A DNA stretch of 64,000 nt from Ferruginibacter sp. (lineage in GTDB: Bacteria; Bacteroidota; Bacteroidia; Chitinophagales; Chitinophagaceae). Position 1 is the stretch's first letter. Each line of letters starts with the position of its first letter. The position numbers and the translations under genes are program-made. This document shows positions 44,954-55,300 of this stretch, in pieces. The stretch lies in assembly GCA_019638485.1 (NCBI GenBank), contig JAHBTP010000001.1:1178001-1242000 (forward strand), given 5' to 3'. Below the pieces are notes generated by a model that made no database searches, was not told the DNA's origin, and worked only from the letters and a program-made list of their open reading frames with translations.

Positions 44954-44998
44954 ACCATTTTCATTTACTAAAGCATCTTTGCTCCTAAATAAAAGAAA

Positions 44999-45433
44999 AT
45001 GACTCAACCACACTACTACGAGGTTAACGTAAAATGGAAAGAAGGTAGAAAAGGAGAATTATCCTCACCTATTCTAAATGAAACAATTGAATGTGCTACA
45101 CCACCTGAATTTTCAGGAGGTATTCCCAATGTATGGTCACCTGAGCATCTCTATGCGGCTTCAATTAACAGTTGCTATATGGCCACCTTTTTAGCCATTG
45201 CAGAGAATTATAAGTTAGCATTCAATTCATTCTATTGCAGTACCAAAATAAAGTTAGAACTAAACGAAGGTAAATACCTTATTACTGAGGCAGAATTAAC
45301 TCCAGAAGTAATTCTCACTCATCCGGAAACTGACACTGAAAAAACCAATAAAATACTGGAAAAGTCAAAAGCACATTGCCTTGTAACCAACTCAATGAAA
45401 ACCGCAGTAACCGTTATTCCAAAAATAAGCTAA
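44999..45433 (+). CDS. OsmC/Ohr family protein
   Basis: The 144-residue protein has the OsmC fold motifs: SPEHLYAASINSCYMATFLA (first Cys ~60) and a second Cys in KSKAHCLVTNSM (~125). Two reactive cysteines reduce organic hydroperoxides or bind persulfide. It stands in front of the rhodanese/thioredoxin cluster and may belong to the same regulon. Confidence 0.9.
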   Translation: MTQPHYYEVNVKWKEGRKGELSSPILNETIECATPPEFSGGIPNVWSPEHLYAASINSCYMATFLAIAENYKLAFNSFYCSTKIKLELNEGKYLITEAELTPEVILTHPETDTEKTNKILEKSKAHCLVTNSMKTAVTVIPKIS

Positions 45434-45489
45434 CTGCTGTATTAATGCTTTTTAAAAAACTGGAAACGAAAACTGCTTCTAACCATTTT

Positions 45490-45505
45490 TGTAACAAAAG
45501 TCACA
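45490..45505 (+). promoter_or_regulatory. Crp/Fnr-like palindrome upstream of the rhodanese operon
   Basis: TGTAAC-AAAA-GTCACA is an almost perfect inverted repeat (TGTAAC vs TGTGAC) 53-68 bases upstream of the rhodanese start. It is the best of three similar sites in this region. Confidence 0.55.
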
Positions 45506-45557
45506 CTAAAAGCAGGAATAAAGTAGCACCTTTGTAACACTAAAATCAATAAAAAAT

Positions 45558-45878
45558 ATGTTCGGATTATTTAAGAATTTCTTCGGTGCCGGAAGTGCTG
45601 AAATTTGCGCAGCAATTGATCAAGGCGCTTTTTTGGTTGATGTACGAACTCCAGGTGAGTTTGCATCCGGAAGTGTACAAAATGCAGTCAATATTCCATT
45701 AGATAAAATTGAAACTCAATTAGCAAAATTTCAAAATAAAAAGCAAATTGTTGTTTTTTGCCGTAGTGGAGCACGAAGTGGACAAGCAAAGAGGATATTG
45801 GAAAAATGCGGAATTAATTGTACCATTATTAATGGTGGTGGGGTACAGCAAGTGCATGATGCATTAAATACAAAATAA
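45558..45878 (+). CDS. Rhodanese-like protein
   Basis: The 106-residue protein is a single rhodanese domain: FLVDVRTPGEFASGSVQNAV and the active-site loop VVFCRSGARSGQA with the catalytic Cys (~73). A short N-terminal extension (MFGLFKNFFGAG) may be membrane-associated. It transfers sulfane sulfur; neighbours (OsmC, thioredoxin) support thiol/persulfide metabolism. Confidence 0.92.
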   Translation: MFGLFKNFFGAGSAEICAAIDQGAFLVDVRTPGEFASGSVQNAVNIPLDKIETQLAKFQNKKQIVVFCRSGARSGQAKRILEKCGINCTIINGGGVQQVHDALNTK

Positions 45879-46005
45879 CCTCTATACCGCAATTACCGGA
45901 TCGTGTTATTTATATAGGATTAACAAAGCATTGCACAGTTTAAAATGAAATAATGGTAACTTAGAAATAGTAAAAACAAATGCACTACGTAAACCATAAT
46001 AAACG

Positions 46006-46239
46006 ATGAAATACTATTTTAAAAACTGGAATTTAATGCGTGTACTGCGCTTGGCAGTGGGTATCTTTATTATTGTTATGGGTATTCAAACTAGAGATTG
46101 GCTTTTTGTAGCCTTAGGTGCAGCTTTTTCTATTATGCCCATTCTTAACATTGGATGCTGTAGTACACAAGGTTGTGCACCGCCTCGCCTACCACGAAAA
46201 ACGAATACAACGGAAATTAATTACGAAGAGATAAAATAA
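46006..46239 (+). CDS. Small membrane protein with Cys-rich end
   Basis: The 77-residue protein has two hydrophobic segments (VLRLAVGIFIIVMGIQ and FVALGAAFSIMPILNIG) followed by CCSTQGCAPPR. It resembles small DUF2892-type membrane proteins found beside rhodaneses; the C-terminal cysteines could exchange sulfur. It starts the unit that runs through thioredoxin. Confidence 0.68.
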   Translation: MKYYFKNWNLMRVLRLAVGIFIIVMGIQTRDWLFVALGAAFSIMPILNIGCCSTQGCAPPRLPRKTNTTEINYEEIK

Positions 46240-46244
46240 GCCTA

Positions 46245-46841
46245 ATGAAAAAATATCTTTTCCTAATAACTATAATTACATTATCAATAGTCCCTTCTTT
46301 ATTCTCCGGTTGTCAACAAGCATCTAATTCTATTAGCAACTTTAACCAAAACGAGTTATTAATTAAAGGAGACAGCATCACTACATCTGCCCAGCAAGTA
46401 TTATTACGTAGGGTGGCCGAAAAAATACAATTATCAGGTACTACCGGTGCTGTAGAATATTGCAATGAACAAGCCATCCCGCTTACTGATTCAGTTGCAC
46501 AACACTTTGGCTACATTTTAAGCAGATTAAGCATCAAGAACAGGAATCCAAAAAATGCAATTCATTTAAGTGAAGATAAAAATGCATGGACGGAAATTGA
46601 AAAGCGAATGCAGGATGAAAATGATATAACTAAACACTTCATCATTCAATATAACAATGACCTTTATTATTATAAAGCTATCACTATAGCCATGCCCACA
46701 TGCCTAAAATGTCATGGTGATAAAGAAAACGATATCGCATCAGAAACACTGCAAAAAATACAAGTTCAATATCCTGATGATAAAGCAACCGGGTATAAAA
46801 TGGGAGATTTAAGAGGAATGTGGAAAGTTAAACTAAACTAA
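46245..46841 (+). CDS. Tll0287-like haem-binding lipoprotein (DUF3365)
   Basis: The 198-residue protein has a lipobox (LFSGC, Cys ~23) and a c-type haem site CLKCHGD (~158) in the context YYKAITIAMPTCLKCHGD and GYKMGDLRGMWKV, typical of DUF3365/Tll0287-like sensor or electron-transfer domains. It is exported and would need CcsBA for haem attachment. It lies two bases before the next gene. Confidence 0.86.
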   Translation: MKKYLFLITIITLSIVPSLFSGCQQASNSISNFNQNELLIKGDSITTSAQQVLLRRVAEKIQLSGTTGAVEYCNEQAIPLTDSVAQHFGYILSRLSIKNRNPKNAIHLSEDKNAWTEIEKRMQDENDITKHFIIQYNNDLYYYKAITIAMPTCLKCHGDKENDIASETLQKIQVQYPDDKATGYKMGDLRGMWKVKLN

Positions 46842-46842
46842 T

Positions 46843-47067
46843 ATGACCTTTTTCAAAAAGAACCTTTTAGTAATTATTGGTATTGCTGTAGGCGCTATAG
46901 CCGGATTCCTTTATTGGAAATATATTGGCTGTATTTCGGGAACATGCGCCATTACCTCAAAACCAATAAACAGCACTATATACGGCGCCGTAATGGGTGG
47001 GCTACTCTTTTCATTATTTAGCAATCATTCTAAAAAAGAAAAAACAGAGAATACTATTAATAAATAA
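46843..47067 (+). CDS. DUF6132-like small membrane protein
   Basis: The 74-residue protein has two membrane segments ([18 protein letters not shown] and [15 protein letters not shown]) around [16 protein letters not shown], a conserved two-Cys loop I associate with DUF6132. It is embedded in a rhodanese/thioredoxin unit, suggesting thiol or sulfur chemistry at the membrane. Confidence 0.78.
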   Translation: MTFFKKNLLVIIGIAVGAIAGFLYWKYIGCISGTCAITSKPINSTIYGAVMGGLLFSLFSNHSKKEKTENTINK

Positions 47068-47089
47068 AATATCGCTCAAAATCACTTAT

Positions 47090-47383
47090 ATGACTTTTCA
47101 GGAAATGATAAATCAGGATAAACCGGTATTGGTAGATTTTTTTGCGGAATGGTGTGGCCCATGCAAGATGATGGCGCCGATTTTAAAAGATGTAAAGGCA
47201 CGACTTGGTGACAAAGCCAGCATTATCAAGATTGATGTAGACCAGAATCCCCAAGCCGCTGCCGCTTATCAAATAAGCGGAGTGCCCACCTTAATGATAT
47301 TCAAAAACGGACAAATAAAATGGCGCCATTCAGGTGTTGTTTCTGCCGTTGAACTGGAAAAATTAATTTTTGCAAATACCTGA
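47090..47383 (+). CDS. Thioredoxin
   Basis: The start at 47090 ([18 protein letters not shown]) is chosen over an upstream ATG that overlaps the previous gene. The 97-residue protein has the active site WCGPCKM (~22-28) and [13 protein letters not shown] with the cis-Pro. It closes the sulfur/redox operon before the Crp/Fnr gene. Confidence 0.93.
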   Translation: MTFQEMINQDKPVLVDFFAEWCGPCKMMAPILKDVKARLGDKASIIKIDVDQNPQAAAAYQISGVPTLMIFKNGQIKWRHSGVVSAVELEKLIFANT

Positions 47384-47456
47384 TACATTTTAGCCAATTA
47401 ACAAGTTCAGCTACCCTGTTTCTGCACTTTATAAATTTTAAAATTACTTTTGTGGT

Positions 47457-48080
47457 ATGATTACCGCAGAGCAATTCCCTATTTTTCGATCCTCGCCGGA
47501 ATTAATGGGAAAGCTATACGAAAACAGTATAGTAAAAACCTATCAAGCCGGAGAAAGTATTCTCAATGAAAATGCATATATACGTGCTATCCCATTAGTA
47601 ATTAAAGGCACATTAAAAGTTACTCAAACCGAAGAAGACGGAAGAGAGCTATTATTGTATTACATAAAACCGGGAGAGAGTTGTATAATGTCATTCTTAG
47701 GCGGAATGCATAATGAAACAAGTAAGGTGAAAGCTGAAGTAGAGGAAGATGCAGAAATTCTCTTTTTACCCATTGAAAAAGTATCCTTATTTATCAAAGA
47801 ATATCCCGAATGGCTCGACTTCATATTTCGATTATACCACAAACGCTTTGAAGAATTACTGAACATTATCAATGAAATTGCTTTTAAGAAGGTGGATGAA
47901 AGATTACTTGCCTTATTAAAAAAGAAAACAGAAATCACACAATCAAATACGCTACAAATTACACATGAACAACTAGCCAATGAATTAGGAACTGCTCGAG
48001 TAGTGGTATCCAGGCTGCTTAAGCAACTTGAAGAAAATAAAATGGTAGAATTAGGCCGCAACAAAATCACCTTACATTAA
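47457..48080 (+). CDS. Crp/Fnr-family transcriptional regulator
   Basis: The 207-residue protein has a cyclic-nucleotide-binding-type beta barrel (TYQAGESILNENAYIRAIPL, YYIKPGESCIMSFLGGM) and a C-terminal winged HTH (THEQLANELGTARVVVSRLL KQLEE). No Fnr-type Fe-S cysteine set is seen; one Cys (~70) is present. It is the best candidate for binding the TGTAAC-nAAA-GT sites at 37155, 44938 and 45490; inference from proximity. Confidence 0.92.
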   Translation: MITAEQFPIFRSSPELMGKLYENSIVKTYQAGESILNENAYIRAIPLVIKGTLKVTQTEEDGRELLLYYIKPGESCIMSFLGGMHNETSKVKAEVEEDAEILFLPIEKVSLFIKEYPEWLDFIFRLYHKRFEELLNIINEIAFKKVDERLLALLKKKTEITQSNTLQITHEQLANELGTARVVVSRLLKQLEENKMVELGRNKITLH

Positions 48081-48081
48081 T

Positions 48082-49746
48082 TTACTTCTCCTTCATAACG
48101 CGACGTAATTCAAGTAAGTTTAAACTATTTGGGTGAAAATTTTTTACCCATGGATTTACTAAATGCAAAACCATATCATACCACAACGGAATTACAGGTG
48201 CATCATCCATCATCAAACTATCCATTCGTTTATATAATGCTATTCGAACACCATCATCAGGTGTAATCACCGCTGTTTTATACCATTCATCAAACAACTT
48301 ATTTCTATATCGGGTATAATTTGGAGGTGCAGGGTTATCTCCATAAAAAACACTTAAATAGTTTTCAGCATCAGGATAATCTGCAATCCAACTACCCCTG
48401 AAGAAATTAATATCTCCTGCCGCCATTTGCTGAAGAAGCAAACTCTTCTGCATCACATTCAGCTGCACATTCATTCCGGCCTTTTCCAATTCATTTATAA
48501 TAAATACACCTAAATTAGCATACTGAGGAATTGTATTGAGTACAATAGCAGGCATATCCCGGTGATAACCCGCTTCTATAAGCAACTTCTTTGCCCTTTC
48601 AAGATTGTACTGATTAGGATGAAATGATGAGTCAAATGCAGGAAACCCAATCGGAATAAACCCTGAATACGCCGGAGTTCCAATCGAATTACGCAAATAC
48701 AACATCAATCTATTTTTATCAATAGCATATTGCATCGCCTGCCTCACCTTTTTTAATCTCAAAGGTGACTGTTGAAATACCGGCTTTGCCGTATCTAAAG
48801 AAATTCCCAAATATTCAATGTTGAAATAAGGATGCTTATTTAGTAAAACTTTTCCATTCCATTCTTTTCGCAAATTTCCACTACGTGTTAACACCTCATC
48901 TTTAAATGAAGCATCTATATCATTTATAAAATCCAACTTCCCCTGTCTGAAAAGAAGAAATTCGGTAGCCTTGCTATCGGCAAAACTCACATGAATTCCA
49001 TCCAGATAAGGCAAGGAATTTCCAACTTCATCCTTTTCAAAATAATGAACATTTTTTTTACAAATCAGCGCCTGCCCTTCAACCCATTTAACCAAACAAA
49101 AAGGGCCGGAGCCTACAGGATTATTTCTAAATGAAGTACCATAATATAAAACAGCTTCTTGTGGAACGATAGAACAATACTGCATACTCAATATCCCTAA
49201 TATAGGATGGAAAGCCACTTTGAGCTTAATTCGAAATACAGAATCATTCAATGCAACAAAAGGATGCTGCTCATCCACGCGATTGTTAAATATCCATGCG
49301 CCAGGACTTGCTGTGGCGGGGTCTATAATTCGATTAAAACTATACTCTACATCCTTTGCGGTTAATCTTCGTCCTTTACCATCACCGCGGAACGCGGGAC
49401 TATCATGAAAAAAAACATCATTGCGCAGTGTAAAGGTCCATTCCTTACCATCCTTACTCACCTGCCATCGTGAAGCTAAAGATGGAACTATCTCCATTTT
49501 ATCATTCACTTCAACCAGGGTATTATACAATTGATGAACAATCCACATGTTTGCTTGATTACGCGCAAACGCCGGATCGAGTGATGTTATACCGGCAGTT
49601 TCATTGTACCTGAAAATTTTCCTTTGAACTTCTTTATCCTGATAACAAGCGCATAAACCTACACTCATAATTAGAAAAAGAATCGGGTATATTCGTTTTA
49701 TCAGAAACACAAACAAAAGATTTATTTTCAATAATGTTTTTGTCAT
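48082..49746 (-). CDS. ABC transporter substrate-binding lipoprotein (family 5, peptide type)
   Basis: The start at 49746 (MTKTLLKINLLFVFLIKR) gives a 554-residue protein with a lipobox (SVGLCAC). The family-5 pattern is clear: TSLDPAFARNQANMWIVHQL, GKEWTFTLRNDVFFHD, LTAKDVEYSFNRI and RQAMQYAIDKNRL. It captures oligopeptides or similar ligands. No permease genes are adjacent; it is divergent from the M1 peptidase, which might supply peptides. Confidence 0.9.
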   Translation of the reverse strand: MTKTLLKINLLFVFLIKRIYPILFLIMSVGLCACYQDKEVQRKIFRYNETAGITSLDPAFARNQANMWIVHQLYNTLVEVNDKMEIVPSLASRWQVSKDGKEWTFTLRNDVFFHDSPAFRGDGKGRRLTAKDVEYSFNRIIDPATASPGAWIFNNRVDEQHPFVALNDSVFRIKLKVAFHPILGILSMQYCSIVPQEAVLYYGTSFRNNPVGSGPFCLVKWVEGQALICKKNVHYFEKDEVGNSLPYLDGIHVSFADSKATEFLLFRQGKLDFINDIDASFKDEVLTRSGNLRKEWNGKVLLNKHPYFNIEYLGISLDTAKPVFQQSPLRLKKVRQAMQYAIDKNRLMLYLRNSIGTPAYSGFIPIGFPAFDSSFHPNQYNLERAKKLLIEAGYHRDMPAIVLNTIPQYANLGVFIINELEKAGMNVQLNVMQKSLLLQQMAAGDINFFRGSWIADYPDAENYLSVFYGDNPAPPNYTRYRNKLFDEWYKTAVITPDDGVRIALYKRMDSLMMDDAPVIPLWYDMVLHLVNPWVKNFHPNSLNLLELRRVMKEK

Positions 49747-49774
49747 TAAATTTAATTCAAATAGTGGATTCAAT

Positions 49775-51406
49775 ATGCTACGGTATCTTTTACTTTCTTT
49801 ATTATTAATCACTGAGGTACACGCACAACCTTTTACTCATGCTGACACTCTTCGCGGAACAAACGGACCCTTCCGCAAACAATGGGATGTATTGCATTAT
49901 GATATTACCATAGAGCCAAACCTACAAACACAAACATTAACAGGGAAGAACATCATCACCTTTTTTGATGAGGGGGTTAAGTTAATGCAAATTGACTTAC
50001 AATCAGGGATGCAATTAGATAGTGCATATAATAAAGAAGCCAAATTGTCTTTTAGAAGGGATGGCAACGTGTATTGGGTTATGCTACGAGATACAAATGC
50101 TTATTACAGAATAAAACCTGATACTAACTCAATAACCCTCTGGTTTACCGGAAATCCAAAACGAGCCATCAGGCCACCTTGGGAGGGAGGTTGGATTTGG
50201 ACTAATGACAGTATTGGCCGCCCATGGGCCACTGTGGCTTGTCAGGGCTTAGGTGCAAGTGTTTGGCTGCCGTGCAAAGACTGGCAAGGAGACAAGCCGG
50301 ATATGGGAATGAACCTGAATATAATCGTTCCGGATACATTATTAGGAATAGGAAACGGAAGGCTAATCTCACAGGAACGACTACCCGAAAATAGAATTCA
50401 ATTCACCTGGCAGGTACTTAATCCCATCAACGCATACAACTTTAATGCTGCTATTGGCGCATATACACATCTGCACGACACTATACTGGGTGAAAAGGGA
50501 AAACTGGATTTGGACTATTATATATTAGACTATCATCGTGAATCAGCCATTCAGCAATTTGCAGAAGCACCACGTGCCTTGCATGCTTTTGAATATTGGT
50601 TTGGCCCCTACCCTTTTTACGAAGATAGTTATAAACTCACTGAAGCCCCTTACCCGGGTATGGAGCACCAAAGTGATATTGCTTACGGTAACAATTTCCA
50701 AAACGGATATTTAGGAGAAGATCTGTCCGAAACAGGCGAAGGATTAAAATGGGATTTTATTATTGTTCATGAATCAGGACATGAATGGTTCGGAAACAGC
50801 ATAACAGCACAAGATATTGCCGATATGTGGATACATGAGGGATTTACACATTATGGCGAATCACTCTTTACTGCTTATTATTTTGGGCAGGATGCAGGCA
50901 AAATTTATTCAAGAGGCACACGTATCAATATTAAAAATGATAAACCCATAATTGGAAATTATGGTGTAAACAATATGGGAAGCGCTGATATGTATTACAA
51001 AGCAGGAGCTATGATACACATGATTAGGCAGTGTATGCAAAATGAAGAAGGGTTTAAACAAATGCTTCGTAAAATGAATAAAACCTATTATCACAAAATA
51101 GTAACCACAGATTCTATCCTCAAATTCATGGAAAAAGAAACAAAATTAAAGCTGGACAAGATTTTTGAACAATACCTTCAAACCACACAAATACCGGAAT
51201 TAAGTTGGTATATAACTAACAAGAAATTATTTTTTACCTGGAAAAATTGTGTTCCTCAATTTGACTTACCTATAGAATTACTTCTTTCCAATAATAAATC
51301 CACCTTCATTTATCCAAAAGAAGGAATATGGAATTCAATTCCATACAAAAGAAAAAGCATAAGGGTAAGTGCTGATTTTTATATTACAAATAAAAAGGAG
51401 AAATAA
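49775..51406 (+). CDS. M1 family zinc metallopeptidase, secreted
   Basis: The 543-residue protein has a signal peptide (MLRYLLLSLLLITEVHA) and the zinc site HESGHEWFGN with the third ligand Glu in WIHEGFTHYGE 18 residues on. The exopeptidase motif is GMEHQ rather than GAMEN. It cleaves N-terminal residues from peptides in the envelope. It lacks the long helical C-terminal domain of aminopeptidase N. It shares an intergenic region with the divergent peptide-binding lipoprotein. Confidence 0.92.
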   Translation: MLRYLLLSLLLITEVHAQPFTHADTLRGTNGPFRKQWDVLHYDITIEPNLQTQTLTGKNIITFFDEGVKLMQIDLQSGMQLDSAYNKEAKLSFRRDGNVYWVMLRDTNAYYRIKPDTNSITLWFTGNPKRAIRPPWEGGWIWTNDSIGRPWATVACQGLGASVWLPCKDWQGDKPDMGMNLNIIVPDTLLGIGNGRLISQERLPENRIQFTWQVLNPINAYNFNAAIGAYTHLHDTILGEKGKLDLDYYILDYHRESAIQQFAEAPRALHAFEYWFGPYPFYEDSYKLTEAPYPGMEHQSDIAYGNNFQNGYLGEDLSETGEGLKWDFIIVHESGHEWFGNSITAQDIADMWIHEGFTHYGESLFTAYYFGQDAGKIYSRGTRINIKNDKPIIGNYGVNNMGSADMYYKAGAMIHMIRQCMQNEEGFKQMLRKMNKTYYHKIVTTDSILKFMEKETKLKLDKIFEQYLQTTQIPELSWYITNKKLFFTWKNCVPQFDLPIELLLSNNKSTFIYPKEGIWNSIPYKRKSIRVSADFYITNKKEK

Positions 51407-51407
51407 A

Positions 51408-52076
51408 TTAAAGAACCTTAACCTGACCACCTGAATGTCCTCCTTGTAATCGGCCTGCGTCTAAATATCTTTTTTTAAAATAAGGCTCATCAAGATGACT
51501 AATCATGATCCCACCGGATCGGGAGGCATGAACAAAGTAACCATTCGTTAAATAAACACCAACATGGCTAATTCCACCAGTAGTATTAAAAAATACTAAA
51601 TCTCCTTCAACTAAATCTTCACGGCTTATTCTTTCGGTAGCATCAAATTGTTCACGGGCCGTTCTTGGCAACAAATTACCAAATACATCAAAATATAAAC
51701 GTCCGGTAAAAGCAGAACAATCAATCCCTTTTTTAGAAGTACCACCATAGCGATACCGAACACCATACCAATTATCAATAAAACTAAACAAAGAAAAATC
51801 ACTTATTGCCTCCAATTCACTATTCAAAACCAAGGCATACTTTAACTGCAACTGATTACATTCGTCAGTTTTTAATGATGAGGTAGCTTTTTTATTTGAA
51901 AGTATCCTAACTTCCTTTTTTGCTTCTGACAAATGAGCGTACATTACCATGGGCTTAACAGCCGGTTGCGCTATCTCAATATTATCAATAAACTTAAGCT
52001 TCTTTTGAGCAACAGAAACTTGGGGGAAACATGGAAAAATGACCGAAGCCAAAGTAACCAAGATAAAGTTTTTCAT
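51408..52076 (-). CDS. NlpC/P60 family cell-wall hydrolase
   Basis: The start at 52076 (MKNFILVTLASVIFPCFP) gives a signal peptide ahead of a 222-residue protein. The catalytic domain (~110-222) has the Cys in YRYGGTSKKGIDCSAFTGR, His in GGISHVGVYL and His in YFVHASRSGG. It cuts peptidoglycan stem peptides in the periplasm. It is convergent with the M1 peptidase, the stop codons being one base apart. Confidence 0.92.
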   Translation of the reverse strand: MKNFILVTLASVIFPCFPQVSVAQKKLKFIDNIEIAQPAVKPMVMYAHLSEAKKEVRILSNKKATSSLKTDECNQLQLKYALVLNSELEAISDFSLFSFIDNWYGVRYRYGGTSKKGIDCSAFTGRLYFDVFGNLLPRTAREQFDATERISREDLVEGDLVFFNTTGGISHVGVYLTNGYFVHASRSGGIMISHLDEPYFKKRYLDAGRLQGGHSGGQVKVL

Positions 52077-52395
52077 ACTGTAAAGTATAGTTTTACACGT
52101 ATGCAAGACTCAGTTGGGTATTCTTTGCTCGCCTGTTATTTAAAAGTTTTTCTAATGCGTTTAATCCTGACTGATAAATCCTGTCCTACAAACAAAATGA
52201 ACAAATAATTTCTAAAAATCAGTTACAAAAATAAGGTAATCAATATAAAATGACAACCCAAATATTTATTAAGTTTTATAAATACAATGTGGATAATCAG
52301 CACGCTTCATTATCTCAAATTTTACGAAATTTGTACACATAGCATAGTTTTTACTTCATCATACTTTTTCGCTGTATATCAAACAGTTATTTCCT
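52077..52395. other. Intergenic region before dnaE
   Basis: AT-rich stretch of ~320 bases with no credible gene. It should contain the divergent promoters of the NlpC/P60 gene and dnaE; no hairpin or clear consensus box stands out. Confidence 0.45.
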
Positions 52396-55300
52396 ATGAA
52401 ATTTTCACACCTTCACGTTCATACTCAATTCTCTTTGTTAGACGGTGCGGCTGCAATTGATAAGCTTTTTAATAAGGCAATTGAAGATAAAATGCCGGCT
52501 ATCGCTATATCAGACCATGGGAATATGTTTGGTGTTTTTGATTTTGTTCGGGAAGCATATAAACACAAAAACAGTGATGGAAGTTTAAAAGTTAAACCTA
52601 TAGTAGGATGTGAGTTTTATATTACCCAGGATAGGACGCGGAAAACATTTAGTAAAGGAGAAAAAGATCCGCGCCATCATCAAATCTTATTAGCAAAAAA
52701 TAAAACGGGATATGAAAATTTAGTTAAGCTCTGCTCATTGGGTTATACCGAAGGTTTGTATTCAAAATATCCACGTATTGATAAATCATTAATCCATAAA
52801 TATCATGAAGGCCTGATTGCCACCACCTGTTGCTTAGGTGCATTAGTACCTCAAACTATCTTAAAAAAAGGAGAAGAAGAAGGCGAAAATGAATTCAAGT
52901 GGTGGCTCAATATTTTTCAGGAAGATTATTATGTAGAACTGCAGCGACATGGTATGCCGGAGCAAGAAAGAGTAAATGAAATACTTTTAAAATTTGCAAA
53001 AAAGTATAATGTAAAAATCATTGCAAGCAATGATAGCCATTATGTGGAAAGAGAAGACTTCAATGCACATGATATTTTACTTTGTGTAAATACAGGTGAA
53101 TTACAAAAAACCCCTGCCTTACGAGAGTTTACGGATGATGATGTAAATACAAAAGGGAAACGCTTTGCCTTTTACAATGACCAATTTTATTTCAAAACCG
53201 GGAAAGAAATGAGCGAGGTGTTTCTTGACTTACCTGAGGCCATAGATAATACCAATGAAATAGTTGACAAAGTTGAATTGCTTAGTTTAGAAAGAGAATT
53301 ACTCCTACCCCATTTTGTAATTCCCCCAAACTTTAAAAGCCAGGATGAATATCTGGCCAGTATCACATGGGCAGGTGCTAATAACAGATATAAAGTTTTA
53401 ACTCCGCAAATTGAAGAACGGATACAGTTTGAATTGAGCATTATTGAGAAAATGGGCTTTTCAGGCTACTTCTTAATTGTGAGTGATTTTATTAGAGCAG
53501 GAAAGGAATTGGGAGTATTTATCGGACCGGGGCGCGGCTCTGCAGCAGGAAGTGTAGTAGCTTATTGTATCGGCATCACAAACATTGATCCTATTAAATA
53601 TGACCTTCTTTTTGAACGGTTTCTTAATCCTGAACGTAAAAGCATGCCGGATATTGATACCGACTTTGATGACGAAGGAAGAGAAAAAGTAATTGATTAT
53701 GTGGTAAAAAAATATGGGCAAAATCAGGTAGCACAAATCGTAACCTTTGGAACCATGGCTGCTAAATCAGCCATTGCAGATGTAGCCAGAGTAATGGATT
53801 TACCACTCCCGGAAAGCAGAGCACTAACCAAACTCCTTCCGGATAGACTAAATATTCGCTTAGAAAACCTATTTAATAATCCACTCACAAAAGCCGATAT
53901 CACCAAAAACGATAAACAGAAGAATGATGTTTCTGAAAAATCTGTATTAACAGAAAAATATGACATATCACCCGGTGATCTCGAAAATATTAAAACACTA
54001 CGCAACTATTACAACTCTGATTCTCTTGCCGGAAACGTGCTAAAAGAAGCTCAACGATTAGAAGGCTCTGTAAGAAATACGGGTGTTCATGCCTCTGCAA
54101 TAATTATAGCTCCAAAGGATATTACTGAAATACTTCCCGTTGCTGCATCCAAAGATTCTAAACTATATATCACCCAAATCGAAGGAAATAGTATAGAATC
54201 AGCAGGGGTTATTAAAATGGACTTCTTAGGACTGCGTACACTAAGTGTGTTAAAAACAGCTTTGAAGCTTATAAAACAAAATCACGGAGTGGAAATTAAT
54301 TTAGATGAGGTGCCTCTTGATGATGAAGCCACTTATAAAGTTTTTCAGGCAGGCGATACCGCTGGTTTTTTTCAATTTGAAAGTACCGGTATGCAAAAAG
54401 CTTTGCGTGAATTAAAGCCGGATAAATTTGAAGATTTAATTGCCATGAATGCCTTGTATAGACCGGGGCCAATGCAATACATAGCCTCCTTTGCAGCGCG
54501 TAAGCATGGGAAAGAAGAAGTTACCTATGACCTGGAAGATATGAAGGAATATCTTGAATCAACTTTTGGTATTACTGTTTATCAGGAACAGGTGATGTTG
54601 ATTGCCCAAAAAATTTCAGGATTTAGCAAGGGAAGAGCCGACGAACTTAGAAAGGCTATAGGTAAAAAAGATGCAAAGAAACTGGCTAGCCTTAAGGATG
54701 AATTTATTTCAGGAGGAGAAGCAAAGGGCCACCCTACAGAAACTTTGAAAAAGATTTGGGCTGACTGGGAGTCATTTGCCTCCTATGCCTTTAATAAATC
54801 TCACGCCACATGTTATGCCTTTGTAGCCTTTCAAACGGCCTATTTAAAAGCACACTACCCCAGTGAATTTATGGCGGCTTTATTAAACCACGCAGATAAT
54901 ACTGAAAAGATTACTTTTTACATGGAAGAATGTAAGCGTGTCCATTTAAATGTGTTAGGCCCGGATATCAACGAATCCTTCTTTGGATTTGCTGTTAATA
55001 AAAAAGGTGAAATCCGTTTTGGATTAGGTGGAATAAAAGGCGTGGGTGAAGCGGCAATAGACCAAATAATAGAAGAGAGAACAAAAAATGGACACTTTAC
55101 CAGCATTTTTGATTTAGCTAAACGAGTAAACTCAAAAGCTATTAACAAAAAAACAATGGAATGTTTAGCGTACAGTGGATCATTCGACAGCTTTAGTGAA
55201 TTTCATCGTGCCCAATATTTCTTCGCATTGCCCGGAGAACCATCCGGATTAGAAAAAATTATTCGATATGGTACTAATGTACAATCGCAGGCTTCAAGTT

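Noticed and set aside
46997..47089. Upstream ATG for the thioredoxin at 47090
   Set aside because: It would overlap most of the end of the DUF6132-like gene and add a non-thioredoxin extension.
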